From Spirochaetales bacterium (GTDB lineage: Bacteria; Spirochaetota; Spirochaetia; Sphaerochaetales; Sphaerochaetaceae), in NCBI GenBank assembly GCA_017632495.1, contig JAGBRG010000014.1:1-6889 (forward strand): 6,889 bases of DNA, given 5' to 3'. A program made the translations under genes and the position numbers. The notes below the pieces were generated by a model, which saw nothing but the letters and a program-made list of their open reading frames with translations, was not told the DNA's origin and searched no databases. Below, one piece after another: positions 1 through 5,629 of the stretch (within the stretch, counting starts at the first letter, position 1; each line of letters opens with the position of its first letter).

Positions 1-491
1 CTGAATGTGTTATATGCATCGGTCCTTCCGACTCCTCTTGGAAAGAGTTCTGCCATACATGAAGGATCTTCGAAATAGAATGAAAACTCATATCTTGCAT
101 CCGCATCGAACAGATCGGCGCCGATGCTCTCTGCAAGGGCCTCGTGATCGCATCTGTAAAGATACGGGAAAGCTCCGACGGAGTCCGGCTCGATGAATGA
201 CTGGAAGATTATCGCAGCGTCATCGATCTGCTCATCGGTGTATTCTGCTGCTTCCAGGAAAAATCCTACAGGATCTTCCGGTGACAAATAAGCCTGGGCA
301 AACTCCAGAACATCGAGGCTGTAGACAGTCGGGTTGAACCAGAAAGCCTCTTCCAAAGAGTAGAAGTTCTCCTGCTCTCCCTTAACCTCAAACATTTTGT
401 AGTCATTCGGATAATCCAGAGCAAAAACTCCCTGTGTCAGAACAAGGCAGGCCAGAATGGCTACTGTCAAGAATAACGACTTTTTTGTCAT
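1..491 (-). CDS. Secreted protein of unknown function, C-terminus cut by the window edge
   Basis: I do not recognise a family. The reading frame starts at ATG 491 and stays open for 163 codons to the left edge, so the C-terminus is missing. The start is supported by GGAGG six bases upstream. Residues 1-24 look like a Sec signal peptide: basic MTKKS, then a hydrophobic core ending in GVFA, with likely cleavage before LDYP. An alternative lipobox-like ILAC sits at residues 12-15, but the hydrophobic run continues past it, so type I cleavage fits better. The mature part is acidic and rich in aromatic residues (EEAFWFNP near 47-54, EFSFYFEDP near 135-143). It has only two cysteines in the visible mature part, at 114 and 145, which could form a disulfide in the periplasm. 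It lies 83 bases downstream of the rRNA methyltransferase gene in the same direction. That gap leaves room for its own promoter, but I see no convincing one. Gene reality is secure; function is unknown. Confidence 0.8.
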   Translation of the reverse strand, partial: MTKKSLFLTVAILACLVLTQGVFALDYPNDYKMFEVKGEQENFYSLEEAFWFNPTVYSLDVLEFAQAYLSPEDPVGFFLEAAEYTDEQIDDAAIIFQSFIEPDSVGAFPYLYRCDHEALAESIGADLFDADARYEFSFYFEDPSCMAELFPRGVGRTDAYNTF

Positions 492-497
492 ATGTTT

Positions 498-502
498 CCT
501 CC
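498..502 (-). promoter_or_regulatory. Ribosome binding site of the secreted-protein gene
   Basis: GGAGG on the minus strand, six bases before ATG 491. It fixes the start of the signal-peptide protein. Confidence 0.75.
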
Positions 503-574
503 GATCAAAGCAGCTACAAGACTAATACTTAGAAAATCCTTTTGCAAGTTAAGTCCCGCCTGCTTCACAATACT

Positions 575-1804
575 TCACTTAATGACCCTGAGAATGAACA
601 CCTTAAGGTATTCGCTTTCAGGGAATGACAGGCGGATCGGATGATCCTGAGCCTGACCCAAGGTCTCAAGCACCTGGACCTCCACACGGGCGTCCTTGGC
701 GCTCCAGGCCAGAACTGTTCTGAAATCCTCCCTGGAAAGAGCTCCCGAACACGAGCAGGCAACAAGGATTCCTCCGTCCTTGATCTTCTCCATGGCCATC
801 CTGTTCAGGTCCTTGTAAGCCTTCTTGGCGTTCTCAAGGGCCTTGACCGTCTGGGCAAGCTTCGGCGGATCCAGAATCATCACATCGTAGCGGTTACGCG
901 GAATGCTTCGAAGCGTATCAAAGATATCGGCCTTGGTAGCCTGAACCCTGTCGCGCGAATCCTGGGGCAGAATCCCCATCTCCACATTCATATTCACGTT
1001 TGAAAGAAGCCTGTGGATGGCATCTGAAGAGCTGTCAAAGGCATGAACTTCCTTTGCTCCTGCTCTGAGTGCATGAAGCGTGAAAGCTCCGGTGTAGCAG
1101 CAGCCGTCCAAAACCACAGCATCCTTGACGTAGGATTCGATTCTGTTTCTGTTTTCCCTCTGGTCGCAGTAAAAACCGCTCTTTTGGCCGGAACCAGGCA
1201 CCATGGCATAATAGATTCCGCTTTCACGGATTTTTATCTCTTCAAGCTTGTCAGTCGGAACAAAGCGCACAGCTCCTTTGTAATACTCTGTCACCTCATG
1301 AAGCTTCTCTATGGCGCAGAAAGCTGCATCCGTGTTAAGAACAATCATCTGCGGATGAAGAAGATTCTCCAAAGCATCAATGATGAGAGCCCTCTTTTCC
1401 CAGGCGATTCTTGCACTGATTATGATTCTGATTATTTTGCCGTAAACATCGGCGGCCACTCCAGGAATCATGTCAGCCTCTCCGTGAATGATTCTGAAGG
1501 CTGTAGTCTGCCCCGCCCTGTCTTCAAAGAAAGACCTTCTTCTCAGAACCGAGGCTCTTACGGTATCGGACCACCAGTTGTCATCCGGAAAGACAGCCTC
1601 GTCCCATGAAAGAAGACGAAGGATTATGTGGCTGTCAGGGTCAAAAATACCCCAGGCGATGAAACGTCCTTCGGATGTTACAACACGGCAGATGCCGCTT
1701 TTTGCGGGAGCTGTGGACTCTTCTATGGCCCCTGAAAACACCCATGGGTGATGTCTGAGAAGGTTTTTCTCCTTCCCTTGGCGGATTCTGATCTCAGGAT
1801 TCAT
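575..1804 (-). CDS. rlmI: Class I SAM-dependent rRNA methyltransferase, RlmI-like (COG1092)
   Basis: Predicted cytoplasmic methyltransferase that moves a methyl group from S-adenosylmethionine to ribosomal RNA. E. coli RlmI of this family makes m5C1962 in 23S rRNA. At 409 residues the length is close to that enzyme (about 396). Residues 1 to about 80 resemble the PUA RNA-binding domain (RHHPWVFSGAIEE near 17-29). The middle has HGEADMIPGVAADVYG (107-122), the family's linker motif, then GQKSGFYCDQRENR (206-219). The SAM-binding motif I is VVLDGCCYTGAF (230-241), with acidic D257 ending the next strand. DPPKL (312-316) is motif IV and CSCSG (350-354) carries the cysteine motif. The end, DHPIRLSFPESEYLKVFIL, is also typical. 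Its ATG overlaps the stop codon of the P-II gene (ATGA), so translation is probably coupled; only a weak GGAT lies upstream. It is last in the DUF1538/P-II operon, and a functional link to them is not obvious. The exact rRNA target is inferred from the family; RlmK-type or other specificity is possible. Confidence 0.9.
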   Translation of the reverse strand: MNPEIRIRQGKEKNLLRHHPWVFSGAIEESTAPAKSGICRVVTSEGRFIAWGIFDPDSHIILRLLSWDEAVFPDDNWWSDTVRASVLRRRSFFEDRAGQTTAFRIIHGEADMIPGVAADVYGKIIRIIISARIAWEKRALIIDALENLLHPQMIVLNTDAAFCAIEKLHEVTEYYKGAVRFVPTDKLEEIKIRESGIYYAMVPGSGQKSGFYCDQRENRNRIESYVKDAVVLDGCCYTGAFTLHALRAGAKEVHAFDSSSDAIHRLLSNVNMNVEMGILPQDSRDRVQATKADIFDTLRSIPRNRYDVMILDPPKLAQTVKALENAKKAYKDLNRMAMEKIKDGGILVACSCSGALSREDFRTVLAWSAKDARVEVQVLETLGQAQDHPIRLSFPESEYLKVFILRVIK

Positions 1805-2406
1805 TTCTGAGGATCCAGATTCTTGAAGTCAACGACATCCTGAGTGTAGATGATTCCGATCCCCGGTTCATCCAGACACTTGAGCGAAGATATTGCCTCG
1901 ACAATCTTATCGGTATCATCCGCCTTGCAGAGGATGAAGATCATCTCCTTTTCCGGAACAATCTGAACACCGAAGAACTTGGCATCCTCTTCCGTTCCCG
2001 TTCCTCTTGCATGGGTTATGGTACCGCCCTGGGCACCGGCCTTTCTGGCAGCATCCATTATGTCATCGGCATATCCTGTATTGACGATGATTGTTATCAT
2101 TTTCCATTTGCTTGACATCGTATTCTCCTTTGTCGATCCGAGCAGTGCGGCAACCCCCTGGATCTTTGCATCGCTTCTCACGTCATCCACAATCTTCTTC
2201 CCCTTCTCCCGATCGATGACAATAAGCACGATCTCCTTGGATTTATCTCCAAGACCGAGGGCTCTGAGGAATTTGCTGGAAGCAGTTCCCTTAGCCGGGA
2301 TGACGGTTCCGCCGCCGGCACCGGCCTTCTTTGCAATTGACATAAATCGCTCTGCCTGTCCGTTGTTGACAACCGCAATCATCAGATTATTTTGCAGTAG
2401 CAGCAT
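1801..2406 (-). CDS. Tandem P-II-like double-domain signalling protein
   Basis: Predicted cytoplasmic regulator of 201 residues made of two P-II-like domains in one chain. Domain 1 covers about residues 9-92 (MIAVVNNGQAERFM, then KAGAGGGTVIPAKGT). Domain 2 covers about residues 97-190 (MITIIVNTGYADDIM, then KAGAQGGTITHARGTG, FGVQIVPEKEMIFIL, and DEPGIGIIYTQDVV at the end). Both match the P-II core of strand, helix, T-loop region and strand. Domain 2 is nearer to consensus. Neither has the usual TG-x-x-GDGKIFV B-loop, so classical ATP binding cannot be assumed. P-II proteins sense metabolites and gate partners such as ammonium channels. Here the likely partner is the membrane protein encoded just upstream. 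I chose ATG 2406 because AGGAGG lies six bases before it; an in-frame ATG at 2472 lies deep inside the upstream gene and has no such site. The start overlaps the end of the DUF1538 gene by 20 bases. A second ribosome binding site and ATG occur at the domain boundary (2118). The sensed metabolite is unknown. Confidence 0.85.
   Translation of the reverse strand: MLLLQNNLMIAVVNNGQAERFMSIAKKAGAGGGTVIPAKGTASSKFLRALGLGDKSKEIVLIVIDREKGKKIVDDVRSDAKIQGVAALLGSTKENTMSSKWKMITIIVNTGYADDIMDAARKAGAQGGTITHARGTGTEEDAKFFGVQIVPEKEMIFILCKADDTDKIVEAISSLKCLDEPGIGIIYTQDVVDFKNLDPQK
2125..2131 (-). promoter_or_regulatory. Internal ribosome binding site at the P-II domain boundary
   Basis: AAAGGAG on the minus strand, six bases before an in-frame ATG at 2118. 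The ATG falls exactly where the second P-II-like domain begins (MSSKWKMITIIV). Translation from it would give a 105-residue protein made of domain 2 only. The spacing equals that at the main start. Whether it is used cannot be told from sequence. Confidence 0.55.
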
Positions 2407-3838
2407 CGCGAACCTCCTTTTTTCCGCCCTTCTCCTTGAATCTGAAGATGATTCCAAGAATCTGAATGGCAATCAGCGGTGAAATGGCGATAAGTCCGAC
2501 CAGACCGAATCCCATGTCTGCGGAACCTGAGACACCCAAAGCAAACGAAAGCAGGAATGTGGTGCTCATAGGTCCGCTGGCAACTCCGCCCGAGTCAAAC
2601 GCTATGCCAGTAAATAGCGGCGGTGTGAATAGCGTCATAATCAGAGCCGACCCGACACCGATCAGCACGAACCACAGATAGTTTATGTGAAGCAGAATCC
2701 TCAGCATCGCAAGAGCAACAGAAATTGCAACACCGAGGCAGATGAATATCATAACAAGAGATCTCTTGATTCTTCCTGCCGTGACAGTTTCTACCTGGCT
2801 TGTAAGAACCCAGACCGCAGGCTCTGCAAGAACAACGATACCACCGAACAGAAGAGCAAGACCTACAACCAAAGCAGGGCTGTAGTTCTTGTAAATCGTC
2901 TGACCAAGATATGAACCTACGGCAGAGAATCCGTACTCGACACCGGTCAGGAAAATCACTATTCCGACAAAGCTGTAAATGATACCGAGCGTGATGTTTC
3001 TGAACTTGATTTTCGGGAAATGCAGCAATGTAAACTGCATCACGAGAATAATCACCAGAAGCGGTCCGAAACCTATTGCCGTATTCTTCAGAGTGCTCAG
3101 AAGACAGTCAAGGAAAGTCTCATCCGCAGCAGCTTCGGTAGCAGCGGCGGCAGAAGAGCCTGCCTTTGAAAGCATAACCATCAGAGCCACCGCAAGAATC
3201 GGACCTATGGACGCCACGCCTGTAAGACCAAAGCTTGAATCCTGGTCATTTTTGGTGGAAGCCGAAACTCCAAGACCCAAGGCAAGAAGAAACGGAACGG
3301 CCAAAGGACCTGTGGTTGCACCGCTTGCATCAAAGCTTATAGAGGCCATGCCCTGTCCGATTACGCACACCAGAACAAAGACAATCGAATAGAAGATTAT
3401 CAGAACCCACTTCAAAGGAAAGCGGAGAACCGTTCTGAGAAGTCCTATGTCCACAAACACACCCAGACCAAGAGCAATCATCACCACAAGAGTCATCTGA
3501 GGAATCGATGAATTGAGGCTGTGGACCTGGCTTGCCAGGACGGTGACATCGGGCTCTGCCAAAGTCACGGCAAAGCCTATGATAAAACCGATTGCCAGCA
3601 TGAACCAAACGTTACGCTTTCGGGTAAGAACAGAACCCAGCTTCTCGCCTACCGGAACCATTCCGATATCAGTTCCGGCCAGAAACAGGGAAAGCCCGAT
3701 TATGAGCATTATTCCACCCAGTATGAACGGCCAGAACAGATCTCCAAGCGGAGCGATGGTGAAGTTAAGAACAAGGACAATAACCATTACCGGAAGAACC
3801 GATACCATAGTCTCCTTGAGCTTTTTGACAAAATCCAT
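2387..3838 (-). CDS. DUF1538 membrane protein with two homologous halves, probable transporter
   Basis: Predicted polytopic inner-membrane protein of 483 residues, with roughly six hydrophobic segments in each half. The two halves are clear repeats. LAGTDIGMVPVGEKLG (53-68) pairs with LTGVEYGFSAVGSYLG (297-312). LAEPDVTVLASQV (93-105) pairs with LAEPAVWVLTSQV (337-349). FDASGATTGP (169-178) pairs with FDSGGVASGP (414-423). FLLALGLGVSAS (183-194) pairs with FLLSFALGVSGS (428-439). An Ala/Ser-rich linker (about 224-240) joins them. Conserved acidic and small polar residues inside membrane segments suggest ion or solute movement. From memory, a DUF1538 pair from Halomonas (UmpA/UmpB) was reported as a Na+(Li+,K+)/H+ antiporter; here both halves are in one chain. 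It is first in an operon with a double P-II protein, which suggests regulation by nitrogen or energy state. A modest GGTGG lies before ATG 3838. The substrate is inferred, not shown. Confidence 0.87.
   Translation of the reverse strand: MDFVKKLKETMVSVLPVMVIVLVLNFTIAPLGDLFWPFILGGIMLIIGLSLFLAGTDIGMVPVGEKLGSVLTRKRNVWFMLAIGFIIGFAVTLAEPDVTVLASQVHSLNSSIPQMTLVVMIALGLGVFVDIGLLRTVLRFPLKWVLIIFYSIVFVLVCVIGQGMASISFDASGATTGPLAVPFLLALGLGVSASTKNDQDSSFGLTGVASIGPILAVALMVMLSKAGSSAAAATEAAADETFLDCLLSTLKNTAIGFGPLLVIILVMQFTLLHFPKIKFRNITLGIIYSFVGIVIFLTGVEYGFSAVGSYLGQTIYKNYSPALVVGLALLFGGIVVLAEPAVWVLTSQVETVTAGRIKRSLVMIFICLGVAISVALAMLRILLHINYLWFVLIGVGSALIMTLFTPPLFTGIAFDSGGVASGPMSTTFLLSFALGVSGSADMGFGLVGLIAISPLIAIQILGIIFRFKEKGGKKEVRDAATAK
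2413..2418 (-). promoter_or_regulatory. Ribosome binding site deciding the P-II gene start
   Basis: AGGAGG on the minus strand, six bases before ATG 2406. It lies inside the last codons of the DUF1538 gene (the GGKKEV stretch), so ribosomes finishing that gene uncover or reuse it. It decides between ATG 2406 and the longer frame. Confidence 0.8.
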
Positions 3839-3861
3839 CTAAGAACCACCATTAATGCATT

Positions 3862-3879
3862 GATAATACAAATATTATC
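3862..3879. repeat. Perfect 7-base inverted repeat in the DUF1538 promoter region
   Basis: GATAATA and TATTATC are separated by four bases, giving an 18-base palindrome about 24 bases before the DUF1538 start. On the minus strand it covers the candidate -10 box and part of the spacer. It could be an operator for a dimeric regulator. The region is AT-rich, so chance is possible. Confidence 0.5.
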
Positions 3880-3890
3880 TTAAATGCAAA
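3863..3890 (-). promoter_or_regulatory. Candidate sigma-70 promoter of the DUF1538/P-II/rlmI operon
   Basis: On the minus strand, TTTGCA (3885-3890) and TATTAT (3863-3868) are 16 bases apart. They lie in the 78-base gap between the lipoprotein gene and the DUF1538 gene. The -10 box is one arm of the palindrome. The AT-rich gap offers other matches, so the exact boxes are uncertain. Confidence 0.4.
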
Positions 3891-3916
3891 TACAGACACT
3901 GTCCATAACATAGAGC

Positions 3917-4900
3917 CTAAAAAGAATTTAGTCTGACCCAAAGCGGAAGGTGGTCCGATACACCCCTTAAAAGATCCCTGTCCCAAGCAAAAGGCTTGGA
4001 ATCGGCTGTTTTCTGGATGTTTTCAAACACAAGGCCGCAGCTTTCATACTCCCACCCCGTCTGATCCTTTGCGGAAGCTGATAAAAGGATGTTGTCGTAG
4101 CACTTCCATAGCCCGTTGTACATGTACGAACCGCCCGGCCAAAGATTCAGATCCGTATCCATCCAAAGACAGTACCAGAAATCCCGTCCGAATTCCCCTT
4201 TTGCCTTTAAAACAGCATCATCACCCTTTCCAAAGACATTGTTATCCCAGCATTCCTCGTTCATGTCACCGCAGACAAGAACCACGCTTCCGGGATTATC
4301 CGAAAGAATCTGATCCGACACATCCTTGACTGTCAGTGCCGCTTCACGCCTCTTGGCGGCCGTCTCGGAAGAGGTTCCTATGTTTGACTTAAGATGAAGA
4401 GCCAGGACAAAAATCTTGCCTGATGATGTATCAAACTCAGCCTCAATAATCGGTCTTTGGCCTTCGCCGACGTCATGGACCTTTGCCGCAGCTATGGGAA
4501 GGCTGCTTATCACAGCTGTTTGAATTGCTCCTCCTTCCATTCCTGCGCAGGCATAGTAACGAAGGCCCATTTTGGTAATATCACCATTTTTTATCAGGTC
4601 TTCTACAACATTAGGGCCTTCAATCTCATTCAGAACAATTATGTAAGACTCTGACTGTGGAAGGCTTTGAAGAACCTTTCGGGCATTGGAAAGACGGCTT
4701 TCATAGGCGCTTTGAGTCCACCCTGAAGACGGCCTGTATTCTTCATACTCATTTCCGTCAAGATTGGCATCAAAGAGATTCTGAACATTCCATGTGGCGA
4801 CGCATAGTCCTCCTGCACAGTCAGAGACACCCTGGCCGGCGCAGGAGACAATGAAAAACAAAGCAAGGACAATTAACAAAACAAATCTAAGTTTTCTCAT
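3917..4900 (-). CDS. Endonuclease/exonuclease/phosphatase-family lipoprotein
   Basis: Predicted 327-residue envelope protein of the EEP superfamily (DNase I, exonuclease III, sphingomyelinase and inositol phosphatase relatives). These are metal-dependent phosphodiesterases or phosphatases. Residues 1-20 form a lipoprotein signal: MRKLRF, a hydrophobic core, and the lipobox IVSC with C20 as the lipidated cysteine. This also supports ATG 4900 as the start. The catalytic motifs are all present in order: WNVQNLFD (37-44), NEIEG with metal-binding E92, HLKSN (169-173), GDMNE with D212 and N214 (211-215), YDNILLS (268-274) and SDHLPL with the general-base H317 (315-320). The enzyme should therefore be active outside the cytoplasm, perhaps digesting extracellular DNA or phosphoesters. 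The substrate cannot be read from sequence. It lies between clpP and the DUF1538 operon in the same direction, with gaps of 71 and 78 bases, and is probably its own unit. A G-rich AGAGGGG sits just before the ATG. Confidence 0.88.
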   Translation of the reverse strand: MRKLRFVLLIVLALFFIVSCAGQGVSDCAGGLCVATWNVQNLFDANLDGNEYEEYRPSSGWTQSAYESRLSNARKVLQSLPQSESYIIVLNEIEGPNVVEDLIKNGDITKMGLRYYACAGMEGGAIQTAVISSLPIAAAKVHDVGEGQRPIIEAEFDTSSGKIFVLALHLKSNIGTSSETAAKRREAALTVKDVSDQILSDNPGSVVLVCGDMNEECWDNNVFGKGDDAVLKAKGEFGRDFWYCLWMDTDLNLWPGGSYMYNGLWKCYDNILLSASAKDQTGWEYESCGLVFENIQKTADSKPFAWDRDLLRGVSDHLPLWVRLNSF

Positions 4901-4971
4901 ACCCCTCTATACAAGAAAAGTGTTGAAAACATTCGACTTTTTGAGAAAAAACTTTAAAAATTATCAGATTC

Positions 4972-5538
4972 TCAGAGGCTTTCCCTGTTAGGGACAATCT
5001 TGCTGATAAGACCATAGGACAGAGCCTGGTCGGCATCAAGCCAGTGGTCTCTGTCAGTATCAACTGTGACCTTGTCCAGTGCAGTGCCTGTGGCATCGGC
5101 TATGATCTTGTTGAGCTTGGCCTTCATCTTCTCAAGCTGCTGGGCATGAATCTCAATCTCGGTGGCATTGCCGCGCATCTCACTTAAGGGCTGATGAATA
5201 AGATACGAGGAGTTGGGAAGACCCACTCTTCTTTCTTTCGGGACGGCCAGAAGGACCAATGCGGCGGCACTGGCTACAAGACCCATTCCGATCATGATGA
5301 CAGGACAGGATACGAATCTTACCATGTCATAGATGGCAAAACCTGCATCAACATCTCCGCCTGGTGAGTTGATGAAAATCCTCACAGGATCATTGTTTTC
5401 AGATTCAAGAACAACCAGATCCTTGATCAGCTTATCCGCAGAATCCTTGTTGATCTCACCAGAAAGAAACAGTGATCTGGTCTTCAGAAGCTTGTCATAC
5501 TGCTGCTCTGTCTTGTTCTCTTTATCTTCAACCTTCAT
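4972..5538 (-). CDS. clpP: ATP-dependent Clp protease proteolytic subunit, ClpP2-like
   Basis: Serine peptidase that forms a barrel with an AAA+ unfoldase (ClpX, ClpA or ClpC) and degrades cytoplasmic proteins. It has 188 residues, near the family size of about 195. INSPGGDV (56-63) forms the oxyanion region. The catalytic triad is complete: S90 in LVASAAALVLLA, H115 in YLIHQPL and D164 in TDRDHW. The usual ClpP start, with a hydrophobic axial-loop segment and GERSYDIYSRLLK, is replaced by a short highly charged stretch (residues 2-20, rich in Lys, Glu and Asp). That segment normally contacts the unfoldase and gates the pore. I chose ATG 5538, with GGAGG four bases before it. A GTG start six codons earlier is possible in frame, but it lies at the predicted transcription start. 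No clpX or tig is adjacent. Spirochaetes often have two ClpP proteins, and this isolated copy is probably the second. Confidence 0.9.
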   Translation of the reverse strand: MKVEDKENKTEQQYDKLLKTRSLFLSGEINKDSADKLIKDLVVLESENNDPVRIFINSPGGDVDAGFAIYDMVRFVSCPVIMIGMGLVASAAALVLLAVPKERRVGLPNSSYLIHQPLSEMRGNATEIEIHAQQLEKMKAKLNKIIADATGTALDKVTVDTDRDHWLDADQALSYGLISKIVPNRESL

Positions 5539-5542
5539 AGCG

Positions 5543-5547
5543 CCTCC
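5543..5547 (-). promoter_or_regulatory. Ribosome binding site of clpP
   Basis: GGAGG on the minus strand, four bases before ATG 5538. It favours this ATG over the in-frame GTG at 5556, which would place the site inside the coding region. Confidence 0.65.
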
Positions 5548-5562
5548 GTAAAGCACATTACA

Positions 5563-5591
5563 AAAATACCAACAATCTCACTTAATTACAA
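5563..5591 (-). promoter_or_regulatory. Candidate sigma-70 promoter of clpP
   Basis: On the minus strand, TTGTAA (5586-5591) and TATTTT (5563-5568) are 17 bases apart, the optimal spacing. Transcription would start near 5556 and give a leader of about 18 bases containing the GGAGG site. No heat-shock operator (CIRCE-like) is visible in the gap. Confidence 0.5.
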
Positions 5592-5593
5592 CC

Positions 5594-5620
5594 TTGGAAG
5601 AACGGGATAAAACCTATAAT
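5594..5620 (+). promoter_or_regulatory. Candidate sigma-70 promoter of era, abutting the start codon
   Basis: TTGGAA (5594-5599) and a perfect TATAAT (5615-5620) are 15 bases apart, somewhat short. TATAAT touches the ATG at 5621. A start about seven bases downstream of it would fall near 5627, just before the next in-frame ATG at 5630. The messenger would then have almost no leader. Confidence 0.5.
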
Positions 5621-5629
5621 ATGAAAACC

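Noticed and set aside
530..574. Possible terminator or repeat after the methyltransferase gene (GTGAAG twice, four bases apart)
   Set aside because: The repeats are direct, not inverted, and no stem followed by a T-run is visible.
1043..1609. 188-codon open frame on the plus strand
   Set aside because: It is antisense to the methyltransferase, whose motifs are all present on the minus strand.
2407..2472. Longer start of the P-II gene at ATG 2472 (22 extra residues, Ser/Arg-rich)
   Set aside because: The extra part lies inside the DUF1538 gene, resembles no P-II N-terminus, and the strong AGGAGG points to ATG 2406.
1979..2482. 167-codon open frame on the plus strand
   Set aside because: It is antisense to the P-II gene, has no ribosome binding site or family resemblance, and mirrors the well-supported minus-strand protein.
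2979..3392. 137-codon open frame on the plus strand
   Set aside because: It is antisense to the DUF1538 gene and consists of the mirrored composition of membrane segments.
4920..4965. Possible terminator after clpP (runs of A and T)
   Set aside because: Only a five-pair A/T stem can be drawn; there is no GC-rich hairpin.
5539..5556. GTG start for clpP adding six residues
   Set aside because: It would encode the ribosome binding site (Gly-Gly) and coincides with the predicted transcription start.
5594..5620. TTG start for era adding nine residues
   Set aside because: The added residues are not part of the Era fold, and the stretch matches a promoter (TTGGAA, TATAAT).
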